From Nakamurella sp. A5-74 (lineage in GTDB: Bacteria > Actinomycetota > Actinomycetes > Mycobacteriales > Nakamurellaceae), in assembly GCF_040438885.1 (NCBI RefSeq), contig NZ_CP159218.1, positions 4,526,001 through 4,590,000 on the forward strand: a stretch of DNA of 64,000 nucleotides. Direction: 5' to 3'. The position numbers were made by a program, and so were the translations under genes. Every line of letters begins with the position of its first letter. Positions within the stretch are counted from its first letter, which is position 1. Shown here piece by piece: positions 18,055 through 29,800 of this stretch. Under the pieces are notes generated by a model. That model saw only the letters and a list, made by a program, of their open reading frames with translations. It was not told where the DNA came from and did not search any database.

Positions 18055-18687
18055 ACCAGCATCGCGGTGCTGCACGCCCCGCCTGCACCGCCGTTCCCGG
18101 ATTCGCTGCGCGGCACGACGGTCCTGCACCTGGCGGTCGCCGCAAGCCGCGGCGCCGCCGGCGCGCGGCCGTTGCTCGACGCAGTCCGCGCTGCCGCTGT
18201 TCCGGCCGTCGACACGTGGGGAGCGTCGGATGCGGCTCGGCTCGCGCAGATCCATCTGGATCCCCCGAGCGCCACTCCGGCACTCGGTGACGCCCGCTGG
18301 CTCACCGCCGGCACGCCCGGGCGTGCGGGCGACATCCTGTCCACGGCAGTGGCCGACGATTCACCCGTGGTGATGCTGGAGATCCGCGGTGTCGGCAGCG
18401 ACGCCGCTGCGCGACCCGGCGCACAGACCACCGGTGCGGGCCCGTTCATCGTGCACGGCGTCGCCCCGCTGCGGGCACCCGAGGCGCGGCCGGGTATCGC
18501 GCACGCCTTCGACGAACTACGCCGCATCGTCGAACCGGTCGATGCGGGGTACAGCGTCGGATCCTGGGTGGAGGGGGCGACCTCGGTCCCTGACGCCCTG
18601 CCCGTTCCGATCCGGCGACAGGTCGCGGCCACCGCCGACGCGGTGGACCCGACCGGCATCATCCACCGGTATCGCTTCCTGACCTGA
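18055..18687 (+). pseudogene. FAD-linked oxidase, C-terminal half of a split gene
   Basis: From ACC at 18055 the frame reads TSIAVLHAPPAPPFPDSLRG and continues as the substrate-binding and C-terminal part of PCMH-type FAD oxidases, ending [16 protein letters not shown]. The final HRYRF-type ending is typical of these enzymes. It fits residue-for-residue after TEVGEDV at 11012, so both halves belong to one interrupted gene. A GTG at 18067 could express a fragment, but without the FAD domain it would be inactive. Confidence 0.9.
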
Positions 18688-18698
18688 TCCGGTCGCGG

Positions 18699-19280
18699 CT
18701 ACCGGGGGGCGAGACCGTCGAGGTAGTGGCCGAGCAGGCGGCGGCAGACGGTGTCCCAGGCGCGGTCCGGCTCCCGCGGCTGGGCCAGCATCGCTCCGAA
18801 CACCACGATGTCCCGCGCGGTCAGGTCGGCCTTGAGCGTGCCGTCCTTCCGTCCTCGCTCCAGCACCCGCTCGAGGACCTTCTCGACCTCCGACCGCAGC
18901 GCACCCGTGGCAGGTGCGGTGACCGGGGGGCCACCATGCAGCGGCAGCACCAACTCGTTGCGCTGGGAGATGGCCGCGTCCACGAACCGGCGCAGCACCT
19001 CGACCGGCGAGCTTCCGAGCCGTTCGGCCTCACGGGCATTGGCCAGCACCCGCTCGAACGAGTCGTGGGTCAGCCGGCGCAGCAGGTCCTCCCGCGTCGG
19101 GAAGTGCCGGTAGAACGTGCCGATACCGACTCCGGCGTCGGCGGCGATGGTGCTGAGCGGAACCTTGAGGCCGTCGCGGTGGATCGCCGCCGTCGCCGCC
19201 TGCAACAGGACCGCTTCGTTGCGCTGGGCGTCGCTGCGCCTCACGACGACAGCGACAGGAGTACTGCGTCGGCCGGCCAC
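18699..19280 (-). CDS. TetR-family repressor of the NmrA/FAD locus (inferred)
   Basis: This 193-aa regulator has the helix-turn-helix at about residues 40-65 (LSTIAADAGVGIGTFYRHFP) and a C-terminal domain of the type seen in small TetR proteins with a GALRSEVEKVLERVLERG helix. It ends 11 bp from the converging FAD-gene tail. Upstream, at 19321-19338, is a copy of the operator found between the NmrA and FAD genes. It was therefore probably the adjacent repressor of that locus before the insertion, and may still control the NmrA promoter. Confidence 0.88.
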   Translation of the reverse strand: MAGRRSTPVAVVVRRSDAQRNEAVLLQAATAAIHRDGLKVPLSTIAADAGVGIGTFYRHFPTREDLLRRLTHDSFERVLANAREAERLGSSPVEVLRRFVDAAISQRNELVLPLHGGPPVTAPATGALRSEVEKVLERVLERGRKDGTLKADLTARDIVVFGAMLAQPREPDRAWDTVCRRLLGHYLDGLAPR

Positions 19281-19320
19281 GACCCCATTGAACCGCCCCG
19301 AGTGCGGTCATGCCAGAAAT

Positions 19321-19338
19321 ACGGACGAAATCCTCCGC
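19321..19338. promoter_or_regulatory. Operator ACGGACGAAATCCTCCGC upstream of TetR gene
   Basis: This 18-bp site, 41 bp before the TetR start, differs from the site at 10277-10294 at only two positions. It is the expected autoregulatory operator of the TetR protein. Confidence 0.6.
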
Positions 19339-19453
19339 ACCGAGGACGGCCGATGACCGGTGGTCACCGCCGCGGACGCCACCACGATGCATGCTGCTCG
19401 CACTCCTGCGTGGCACCGTCGAAGGCTCCCGCAGGTCCATTCCGCAGCTGCGC

Positions 19454-19870
19454 TCATCCTCGCGCCACACCGATCGGCGGTTCGGTGCCAGTGGCCAGCT
19501 GGTCGCGATGGAAGGCGGCCGCAGCGTCGATCAGATGGGACAGCTCGTCGCGGGTGGCGATGAGTTCGGCGATCTGGCCGCTGATGCGGGTGAACTCGCG
19601 GTCCATCAGGTCCACGGTGTGGCGGGTGATCTCCCGCGAAGGGGCGTCCACGCAGGGCAACAACGAGGCGATCGTCGAGCTGGACAGTCCCGCGCTGTAG
19701 AACTGGCGGAGCAGCCGTACCCGCGCCGGGGCATCGGTGCTGTAGGTCCGCTGGTCACCGGCGGTCCGCTGGGCGTGCAACAGGCCCTGCTCTTCGTAGT
19801 AGCGCAGAGAACGCACGCTCGCGCCGGTCTGCCGTGCCAACTCGCCGATGCGCACCGTGACTCCGATCAT
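19454..19870 (-). CDS. MerR-family regulator, divergent from SDR gene
   Basis: The 138-aa protein begins MIGVTVRIGELARQTG after AGGAGTAGGAACT. The winged-helix MerR domain occupies residues 6-75 (SVRSLRYYEEQGLL, RVRLLRQFYSAGLS), followed by a long dimerisation helix (DLMDREFTRISGQIAELIAT). No metal-binding Cys pair is seen, so it likely senses an organic ligand. It is divergent from the short-chain dehydrogenase gene, with a perfect dyad between them, which is the normal MerR arrangement for activating its target. Confidence 0.9.
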   Translation of the reverse strand: MIGVTVRIGELARQTGASVRSLRYYEEQGLLHAQRTAGDQRTYSTDAPARVRLLRQFYSAGLSSSTIASLLPCVDAPSREITRHTVDLMDREFTRISGQIAELIATRDELSHLIDAAAAFHRDQLATGTEPPIGVARG

Positions 19871-19880
19871 AGTTCCTACT

Positions 19881-19898
19881 CCTGACGTCAGTGTCAGG
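19881..19898. promoter_or_regulatory. MerR-type dyad CCTGAC-N6-GTCAGG
   Basis: A perfect 18-bp inverted repeat lies 10 bp upstream of the MerR start and 58 bp upstream of the SDR start. MerR proteins bind such dyads in overlong promoter spacers. The -35 and -10 boxes are not certain. Confidence 0.6.
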
Positions 19899-19956
19899 TC
19901 CTAGCGTCGAGGGTAGCGCCAACTGACGCCGACACTCGTACCGGTAGGAGAAATTG

Positions 19957-20670
19957 ATGAACATCGAAGGATCAGTGGCACTGGTCACCGGAGCCAACCG
20001 CGGATTGGGTCGCCACTTCGCCGAGCAGTTGCTCGAACGTGGAGCGGCGAAGGTTTACGCGACCGCCCGCAAGCCGGAGTCGATCACCACCCCTGGGATC
20101 GAGTTCCTCACGGTGGATCTGCTCGACCAGGCCACCATTGACGCGGCCGCAGCCGCAGCGGGTGATGTGACCTTGCTGATCAACAATGCCGGTGTCTCGA
20201 CCGGCGAGAACCTCATCCGTGGTGAGCTGTCCGAAATTCGCCGGGAGATGGACACCCACTTCTTCGGCACCCTCGCCATGACGCGTGCCTTCGCCGACAT
20301 CCTCGCCCGCAACGGCGGCGGCGCGGTCATCAACGTCCTCTCAGCGTTGTCCTGGTTCTCCTGGAACGGAGCGACCTCGTATTCCGCGGCCAAGGCCGCC
20401 GAATGGGGCCTGACCAATGGCACCCGGGTGGAGCTCACCGAGCAGGGCACCCAGGTGCTCGGAGTGCATCTGGGTGCAGCGGACACCGACATGATGTCCG
20501 GCTACGAGGGCCCGCTGCTGGCTCCGGCCGATGTGGTCCGCGCTGCTCTGGACGGGCTGGCAGCCGGGTCGGTCGAGGTCGTCGTGGACGAGTGGAGCCG
20601 CACGGTGAAGGCGTCCCTGGCCGAAGATCCCGCAGCGTTCTACGCCCAGGTCGCCGCCATGAACACCTGA
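19957..20670 (+). CDS. Short-chain dehydrogenase/reductase
   Basis: This 237-aa SDR starts at the ATG at 19957 behind GGTAGGAGAAATTG. It has the cofactor motif TGANRGLGRHFAEQL, LLINNAGVS, the catalytic Ser region INVLSALSWFSW and YSAAKAA with the catalytic Tyr and Lys. An acidic residue, not a basic pocket, follows the second strand (VDLLDQATIDA), so cofactor preference is unclear. It is the only gene downstream of the MerR-type dyad and is likely activated by that regulator. The substrate is unknown. Confidence 0.92.
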   Translation: MNIEGSVALVTGANRGLGRHFAEQLLERGAAKVYATARKPESITTPGIEFLTVDLLDQATIDAAAAAAGDVTLLINNAGVSTGENLIRGELSEIRREMDTHFFGTLAMTRAFADILARNGGGAVINVLSALSWFSWNGATSYSAAKAAEWGLTNGTRVELTEQGTQVLGVHLGAADTDMMSGYEGPLLAPADVVRAALDGLAAGSVEVVVDEWSRTVKASLAEDPAAFYAQVAAMNT

Positions 20671-20752
20671 GGATCATCACGCTGATCCCGACCGCTCCGC
20701 CCACCACGTGGCCTCGCCTGGTTGCCCAGCCCGGTCGAGGCCCGCCGCTGGC

Positions 20753-23140
<2,388 letters not shown>

Positions 23141-23207
23141 TGGGACTCCCTGGGCAGGCGCCCCCGGACGTCGGCGCTGCTCAACGCTAACGGATGCCTG
23201 CGTGAGC

Positions 23208-23615
23208 TCAGCGGTGTTCCTGCAGCCGGATGAGGTTCCCGGCCGGATCGCGCAGCGCACAGTCCCGGATGCCGTAGGGCTGGTCGATCGGTTCCTGCAC
23301 GATCTCGACGCCGGCGGCCTCGAGCTGCGCGAACGTCGCGTCCAGATCGGTGGTGCCGAACACGATGGCGGCGAACGACCCCTTGGCCATCATTTCCTCG
23401 ATGGTGCCTTTCTCGGTGTCCGTCAGCCCGGGGTCGACTGCGGGCGGAGTCAGCACGATGGCGGTGTTCTGGCCGGGCGGGCCGACGGTGATCCAGCGCA
23501 TGGTGCCCTGGCCGACGTCGAGCCGGACCTCGAATCCGAGGGCGTCCCGGTAGAAGCGCAGTGACGCATCGGGATCGGTGTGCGGGAGGAAGCTGGAGGC
23601 GATGGTGATGTCCAT
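23208..23615 (-). CDS. VOC/glyoxalase-family protein
   Basis: This 135-aa product has the paired beta-alpha-beta-beta-beta modules of the vicinal oxygen chelate fold: ASLRFYRDALGFEVRLDVGQG at the front, TDLDATFAQLEAAGVEIVQEP in the middle, and ALRDPAGNLIRLQEHR at the end with the usual terminal Glu. The ATG at 23615 is chosen; a GTG 9 bases upstream is possible. It lies 5 bp after the AraC-family gene and is co-transcribed with it, so the two probably form a small detoxification unit. Confidence 0.85.
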   Translation of the reverse strand: MDITIASSFLPHTDPDASLRFYRDALGFEVRLDVGQGTMRWITVGPPGQNTAIVLTPPAVDPGLTDTEKGTIEEMMAKGSFAAIVFGTTDLDATFAQLEAAGVEIVQEPIDQPYGIRDCALRDPAGNLIRLQEHR

Positions 23616-23620
23616 GCCGC

Positions 23621-24070
23621 TCACGCTAGTTCCGACGACAGCGCTGGGCCTTCTTGATTCCTGACCGGTCTCGTGACCTGCTTCGTGATGCAGGACGGCG
23701 CCTCGGCGCTCCCGCCCACCGAAGCAGCACGGTAGGCGCTCGGCGACATCCCGACCAATTCGGAGAACCGGGTGCTGAAGGTGCCGAGTGAGTTGCAGCC
23801 CACCGAGAAACAGATCTCGGTGACGCTCATCGTGGTGCCGCGGAGCAGGGACATCGCACGTTCGATCCGGCGGGTCATCAGGTAGGAGTAGGGCGACTCC
23901 CCGTAGGCGAGTTTGAACTGTCTGCTCAGGTGCCCCGCCGACAGGTGGACGCCCCTGGCCAGCGCCTCCACGTCCAGTGGCTGGGCATAGTCCCGATCCA
24001 TCCGGTCGCGCACCTTGCGCAGCAGCACGAGCTCGCGCAGCTGCTGCGCGCGTGCCGCATCGGTGGCCAT
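23621..24070 (-). CDS. AraC-family transcriptional regulator (DNA-binding domain only)
   Basis: At 149 aa this is little more than the double helix-turn-helix of AraC proteins: LDVEALARGVHLSAGHLSRQ, SPYSYLMTRRIERAMSLLRG, and SVTEICFSVGCNSLGTFSTR followed by FSELVGMSPSAYR. No separate ligand domain is present. It precedes the VOC gene on the same strand. Its 5' end faces the cydA promoter about 165 bp away, so it could also act on the cyd operon, though nothing proves this. Confidence 0.9.
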   Translation of the reverse strand: MATDAARAQQLRELVLLRKVRDRMDRDYAQPLDVEALARGVHLSAGHLSRQFKLAYGESPYSYLMTRRIERAMSLLRGTTMSVTEICFSVGCNSLGTFSTRFSELVGMSPSAYRAASVGGSAEAPSCITKQVTRPVRNQEGPALSSELA

Positions 24071-24164
24071 GGGTCCGACTCTGCCACGTGACCCCAGCCG
24101 GAGTTCGAGGGTGCGCCGTGGACCGGGGCGGCCGCCAGTCCTCAGCAACTGTCTTCGACATCAC

Positions 24165-24194
24165 GTAGAACATCACCTTCTACAACCTGTAGAA
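24165..24194. promoter_or_regulatory. Alternating GTAGAA/TTCTAC half-sites upstream of cydA
   Basis: GTAGAA (24165-24170), TTCTAC (24178-24183) and GTAGAA (24189-24194) form two overlapping inverted repeats, 43-72 bp before the cydA start. The position fits an operator controlling the cytochrome bd operon. The regulator is unknown. Confidence 0.5.
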
Positions 24195-24236
24195 CTGGAG
24201 GGACAACACGGCCGGACCGGCAGCGAGGGGTCAACG

Positions 24237-25835
24237 ATGGACGTTCTCGACATCGCACGGTGGCAGTTCGGGATCACCACCGTCTACCACTTCCTGATGG
24301 TGCCGCTGACGATCGGCCTGGGCCTGCTGGTCGCTGTCATGCACACCCTCTGGGTCCGCACGGGGCGAGCCGAATGGCTGCGGATGACCCGCTTCTGGGG
24401 CCGCATCTACCTGATCAACTTCGTCCTGGGAGTGGCCACCGGCCTCGTCCAGGAGTTCCAGTTCGGACTCGCCTGGAGCGCGTACTCACGGTTCGTCGGA
24501 GACGTGTTCGGATCAGTGCTCGCGCTGGAGGCACTGCTGGCCTTCTTCCTGGAGTCGACCTTCCTCGGACTCTGGATCTTCGGCTGGGGCCGGATCCCCA
24601 AGAAGCTGCACCTGGCCGCACTGTGGGCCGCCGTCGTCGGCTCGATCGTCAGCGCGTACTTCATCATCGCCGCCAATTCCTGGATGCAGCACCCGGTCGG
24701 CGTCGTGCTGGACACCAGCAGCGGCGAGCCCCGCGCCCGCCAGGTGGACTTCCTGGCGGTGCTCACCAACAACACCGCAGTCGCCGCCTTCAGCCACGCG
24801 ATCGTCGCATCGTTGCTGGTGGCGGGCTCGCTGCTGGTCGGCGTCGGCCTGTGGCACCTGCGCCGCCGGGCTCGGGCCGGCCGTCCGGTCGAGGAGGTCG
24901 ACCACCAGGTGTGGCGGCGCTCCGTCCGGCTGGGCGGATGGGTCTGCGTGGCTGCGTTCGCGCTGACGGCGGTGACCGGCGACTGGCAGGGCAAGCTGAT
25001 GTACCACCAGCAGCCGCTCAAGATGAGCTCGGCCGAGGCGCTGTGCACCACCGAGGCGCCGGCATCCTTCTCGCTGTTCGCCTTCGGCAAGCTGGGCAGC
25101 AACGAATGCGACGACGTGCACTCCTTCACCATCCCGTACGTGCTGTCGTTCCTGGCCCACGGCGATTTCTCCACCGCCGTCCCCGGCGTCAACGAGCTGC
25201 AGCAGCAGTACGCGCGGACCTACGGGGCCACCTACCCGGACGATGAGTCCTTCGGCGACCGGGCGGGGAAGCCGATCGACTACGCACCGGTACTGGCGGT
25301 CACCTACTGGGGATTCCGGCTGATGATCGGCATGGGCCTGATCGCCGCCCTGATGGCCGCGTATGCGCTGTGGTCGACCCGCCGTGGACGGGTGCCGATC
25401 TCGCGGATCGGGGTGTACGGCTCGCTGTTCGCCGTCGCCACCCCGTTCATCGGCAACGCCGCCGGCTGGATCTTCACCGAGATGGGCCGCCAACCCTTCG
25501 TCGTCCATCCGAACCCCGACGTGCCGGCGGCCGACCAGGTGTACTTCTTCACCGCCCAGGCCGTGTCGCCCGGGATCACCGCGGGGGAGGTGTGGACCTC
25601 GCTGATCTCTCTCGCGGTGGTCTACGGGCTGCTCGCGGTCATCGAGTTCGGGCTGATCCTGCGATTCGCGCGGCGCGGGATCACCGACGGCGACACCACC
25701 CCCAGCCCCGGGATCGGCGGCGGCAGCTCACGTCCGGACGACACCGACCAGGCGAACGACACCGGCACCGGCACCGATACCCCGCGGGACAACGACGCCG
25801 ACGCGTCGGACGACGTCCTGCAGTTCGCCTACTGA
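24237..25835 (+). CDS. cydA: Cytochrome bd ubiquinol/menaquinol oxidase subunit I
   Basis: This 532-aa integral membrane protein starts at the ATG at 24237 behind GCGAGGGG. Subunit I oxidises quinol and carries the hemes. The heme b595 ligand His lies in TTVYHFLMVPL (about 18), the heme b558 His in AAFSHAIVAS (about 184), and the Met in GWIFTEMGRQPFVVHP. The quinol-loop segment GDWQGKLMYHQQPLKMSSAEAL is present. The hydrophilic Asp/Thr-rich tail after about residue 475 is unusual and probably cytoplasmic. It heads the cydA-cydB-cydDC operon, which supports respiration at low oxygen and under oxidative or nitrosative stress. Confidence 0.97.
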   Translation: MDVLDIARWQFGITTVYHFLMVPLTIGLGLLVAVMHTLWVRTGRAEWLRMTRFWGRIYLINFVLGVATGLVQEFQFGLAWSAYSRFVGDVFGSVLALEALLAFFLESTFLGLWIFGWGRIPKKLHLAALWAAVVGSIVSAYFIIAANSWMQHPVGVVLDTSSGEPRARQVDFLAVLTNNTAVAAFSHAIVASLLVAGSLLVGVGLWHLRRRARAGRPVEEVDHQVWRRSVRLGGWVCVAAFALTAVTGDWQGKLMYHQQPLKMSSAEALCTTEAPASFSLFAFGKLGSNECDDVHSFTIPYVLSFLAHGDFSTAVPGVNELQQQYARTYGATYPDDESFGDRAGKPIDYAPVLAVTYWGFRLMIGMGLIAALMAAYALWSTRRGRVPISRIGVYGSLFAVATPFIGNAAGWIFTEMGRQPFVVHPNPDVPAADQVYFFTAQAVSPGITAGEVWTSLISLAVVYGLLAVIEFGLILRFARRGITDGDTTPSPGIGGGSSRPDDTDQANDTGTGTDTPRDNDADASDDVLQFAY

Positions 25836-25849
25836 TTCAGGAGATCACC

Positions 25850-26863
25850 ATGGAACTGACGACCCTGTGGTTCGTCGCCGTCGCCGTGCTGTGGACGGGG
25901 TTCCTGCTGCTGGAGGGGTTCGACTTCGGGGTGGCGATCCTGCTCCCCGTGCTCGGCCGTACCCGCGCGGACCGGCACCTGATGTTGCGCACCATCGGCC
26001 CGGTGTGGGACGGCAACGAGGTCTGGTTGGTGACGGCCGTCGGCGCCGTCTTCGCGGCGTTCCCCGGCTGGTATGCCACCTGGCTGCCGTCGATGTATCT
26101 GCCGTTCGTCATCGTCCTGCTGGGGTTGATCGTCCGCGCCGTCGCCTTCGAGTGGCGGCACTCCAGCCACGACCCCCGCTGGGACGACGCCTGGACCCGC
26201 GTCATCACCACGGGCTCGCTGGTCGCCGCCGCCGGCATCGGGGCGGCCCTGGGCGCGACCACCCTCGGCCTGCCCGTCGGGGCGAACGGGGTGCGGGTCG
26301 GCGGGGCGTTCTCCGGCTGGTCGTGGCCGGCGCTGCTGGGAGCAATCGCCGTGACGGCCTATTCCGCAGTGCACGGCGCGATCTTCCTGGCACTCAAGAC
26401 CGACGGTGAGTTGCGGCTGCGGGCGCGGACGTTCGCCCGCCGCTGGGTGCTGGTGGCGTCGGTCCCGCTGCTGGCCTGGGCCGGGTTCGTCCAGCTGCGC
26501 TCGGGCACGATGCTGACCGGGATCATCGCTCTGGTTGCCGCGGCTTCGGTGGTGGTGGCCTGGACCCGACTGCGGTCCGGTCGGGAGGGGCAGGCGTTCG
26601 CTGCCTGGGCGACGGTCCTGATCGCCTGTGCCGCAACGATCTTCGCGGCCGCGTTCCCCGTCCTGCTGCCCTCGACCATTGATCCGGCCTTCGACGTGCT
26701 GGTCGGTGACGCGGCGGTCAGCCACTACACGCTCACGGTGATGACCTGGGTCGCCGGATTCGGATTGCCCGTGGTGATCGGTTACCAGGCGTGGACCTAC
26801 TGGGTGTTCCGCCGACGCTTGGTCGCCGAGCCGGTGCACGCTGCGGAGCCGGCCGCGGCATGA
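25850..26863 (+). CDS. cydB: Cytochrome bd oxidase subunit II
   Basis: The 337-aa polytopic membrane protein starts at the ATG at 25850 with an AGGAG site, 14 bp after cydA. Conserved features are LEGFDFGVAILLPVLGR in the first helix region, GPVWDGNEVWLV and FEWRH. CydB stabilises the heme-bearing subunit. Its stop overlaps the start of cydDC by ATGA, giving tight coupling. Confidence 0.96.
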   Translation: MELTTLWFVAVAVLWTGFLLLEGFDFGVAILLPVLGRTRADRHLMLRTIGPVWDGNEVWLVTAVGAVFAAFPGWYATWLPSMYLPFVIVLLGLIVRAVAFEWRHSSHDPRWDDAWTRVITTGSLVAAAGIGAALGATTLGLPVGANGVRVGGAFSGWSWPALLGAIAVTAYSAVHGAIFLALKTDGELRLRARTFARRWVLVASVPLLAWAGFVQLRSGTMLTGIIALVAAASVVVAWTRLRSGREGQAFAAWATVLIACAATIFAAAFPVLLPSTIDPAFDVLVGDAAVSHYTLTVMTWVAGFGLPVVIGYQAWTYWVFRRRLVAEPVHAAEPAAA

Positions 26864-29800
26864 GCGACGGCACGGCCCGGGGTCCGCTCGCCCCGCTCGA
26901 CGGGGTCCCCGGGGTCCGAGCGATGCTGGTCCGCGGGGCCGTCGTCGCGCTCGTCCAGACGATCGGGGTCGTCGCGCTCGCAGCCGGTCTCGCGTCCGCG
27001 ATCGCCCGGATCGTGCACGGCTCGTCGCCGCTGACACCACTGCTGTTGGCCGCCGCCGGCGCCCTGCTGCGGGCAGCGGCCGGCACGCTCGGCGAGATCG
27101 TCGCCGCCCGCGATGCCCGCCGCGCGGAGGACGCGCTCCGCCGCCACCTGCTGCAGCACTTCGCCGGATCCCCGGCGGCGGTGACCGCGGCCGGTGGCTC
27201 CGGACCGGCGGCAGTGCTGGTCACCACCCGGCTGTACGAGCTGGGCCCGGCGCTGGCCGGCTACCTGCCGGCCTTGGCCCAGACTCTCGTCGTACCCCCG
27301 GTCTTGCTGCTCGTGCTGGCCAGCGCCGATCTGCTGTCCGCGGCGCTCGTCGCCGTGACCCTGCCCATGGTGCCGCTGTTCATGGTGCTGGTCGGGAAGT
27401 TCACCGCCGACCGGACCGCGGCTGCGGCCCGCACGCTGGACCGGATCGCCGGGTACGTCGCCGAACTGGTGCGCGGGCTCCCGGTGCTGACCGGGCTGGG
27501 GCGGGCGGCCGATCAGGCCGCGGCGCTGGGCACGTTGGGTGAGCGGTACCGGCGGACGACGATGGCGACGCTCCGGCTGGCGTTCCTGTCGGCCCTGGTG
27601 CTCGAACTGATCGCCACGTTGTCGGTGGCGCTGGTCGCGGTCACGGTCGGGCTCCGGCTGCTGGAAGGACACCTCACGCTGGCGGTCGGGTTGACCGTGC
27701 TGCTGCTGGCTCCCGAGGCCTTCGCACCACTGCGGGCTCTCGGGGCGGCCTTCCATGCAAGCGCCGACGCCGGCCAGGCCGCTGCCGATGCCCGCGCAGT
27801 GCTGGCTGTCCCGATCACGCCGACGCTCGGGGGGACACCCCCCGAGTTCCCCCCGAGAAGGACAATTGCGACCGGACACCCTCGGGGCCACGACCCGTTG
27901 AGCGCGGAGGGTGGAGCTGCTGGGTCCTTGAAGCTGCTCACCGTCTCGGAGCTCGCGGTGTCCTACCCCGGCCGGCGTAGGGCAGCACTGCCCAGCACCT
28001 CCTTCCAGGTCCGACCCGGCGAGGTGGTCGCCCTGACCGGGCCGTCCGGCTGCGGGAAGTCCACCGTGCTGAGCGCCCTGGCCGGCGTGCTCCCTGCCGA
28101 CGCGGTCGTCGATGGCACGGTCTCCGGGATACCCGCCCTGGTGGCCGCGGCACCGCAGCACCCGCGCACCACCGGGGACACCGTCACCCGGGAGTTGCTC
28201 CGCCACTCGGCTCCTTCGACTGAAATACCTCGTGCTGCAGGCACTTCTATCCGCAGCGCGGTCGCAACGTCGCTCGTCCGGGTGGGGGCGGCCCACCTGG
28301 CCGATCGCCGCTGCAGCTCCCTGTCGCCGGGTGAGCTGCAGCGGGTCGCGGTGGCCCGAGCACTGCTCCGGGTGGAGCTGGGTGCCACCCTCGTGCTGCT
28401 CGACGAACCCACCGCACACCTGGACGCCGCGTCGGCCGACCGGCTGGTCCGGGTGGTGGACCGGATGCGGGCACACGCCGCCGTCGTACTCGTCACCCAC
28501 GATCCGGGTCTGCTGCGGTTGGCCGATCGGGTGATCGACGTACCCGGTGCGCTGCCAGGACCCGGCGCCGACGCAGCAGTTGCTTCGAACGGTGACGGAA
28601 CCCGCTCCGACCGCGCAGGATCCGTAGGCCGATCGACCCCGACCGCTGCGTCAGCCGACGATTCCGAGGATGCACGCGCAGTCGACACCCCGCCCAGGGT
28701 CCGGGTGGTGCGCACGGAAGGCCTGGGACTGCCGCGTCGCGCACTGGTACTCGCCGTGACCGCGGGCACCCTGACCAGCCTGGCCGGGGTGGCACTCACT
28801 GCGTTGTCGGGCTGGTTGGTGGTGCGCGCCGCCGAACTGCCACCCGTCCTGACCCTGCTCTTGGCCATCGTCGGGGTGCGCGCCTGCGGGTTGGGTCGGG
28901 CCGTCCTGCGCTGGTGGGAACGACTGGCGGTGCACGAGGCGGCCCTGACGCTGGCCGAACGCACCCGGGTCCGGGTGTGGTCCGCCCTGGCCGAACAGGG
29001 GATCGCCGCCGAACGGACGCCGGGGCGAGCCCTGGGCCGGATCGTCGGCGACGTCGGCCTGCTGCAGGACCTGTCGGTACGGGTGCTGACACCACCGCTG
29101 GTGGCGGCCGCGACGGTCGGAATCAGTACCGGCGCCCTGGCGCTGCTGGCCCCGCCGGTGGCCGGAGCGGTCCTGGCGATGGTGCTGTGCGGCATCGGAG
29201 CGATCGCCCTGCTGTACCGCCGGGTCGACGCGGGCGCCGAACGCGCAGCAGCCACCCAGCGGGTGCGCACCCTCCGAGAGTGCGCCGCGGTGCTGGACGG
29301 CGCCGGCGATCTGCGCGTGCACGGGGTCGCGAGCGCCGCCTTCGATGAGCTGCGCACACTCGTCGACGAGCAGGGTGCTGCCCGGCGCATCGGGGTACGG
29401 GCGGGCGCGCTCAGCTCCGGGGTGATCTCCCTGGTCACCGGGCTGGCTGCGGTGGTGGCCGCAACGCTGGCCTGGTCGGGAGGACTGACCGGCCCGGTGG
29501 TCGCCGTCCTGACGCTCACCCCGCTGGCGCTGCTCGAGCCGCTCACCGGGCTGGCTGGTGCCCTGCACCGCCGGGGCTCCTGGCGCGACGTCCGGTCCCG
29601 GATCGACGCGGTGCTCACCGCACCGGTGGCAGCCGAGCCGGCGCATCCCGTTCCGGCTCCGGAGCCGGTGACCGCGCTGACGGCGCACGAGCTGTCGGCG
29701 GGTTGGCCGATGGGACCCGACGTGCTGCGCCGCGTCGATCTCGACGCCTCCGTGGATGGCTGGCTGCTGGTCAGGGGTCCGTCGGGGAGCGGTAAGTCGA

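Noticed and set aside
18067-18687. An independent 206-aa gene starting at the GTG at 18067.
   Set aside because: The product is the C-terminal half of an FAD oxidase whose first half lies at 10323-11012, and there is no ribosome binding site.
26797-29688. Three long minus-strand frames opposite cydDC (up to 567 codons).
   Set aside because: Very Gln/Arg/Gly-rich composition and overlap with a clear ABC transporter on the other strand show that they are not genes.
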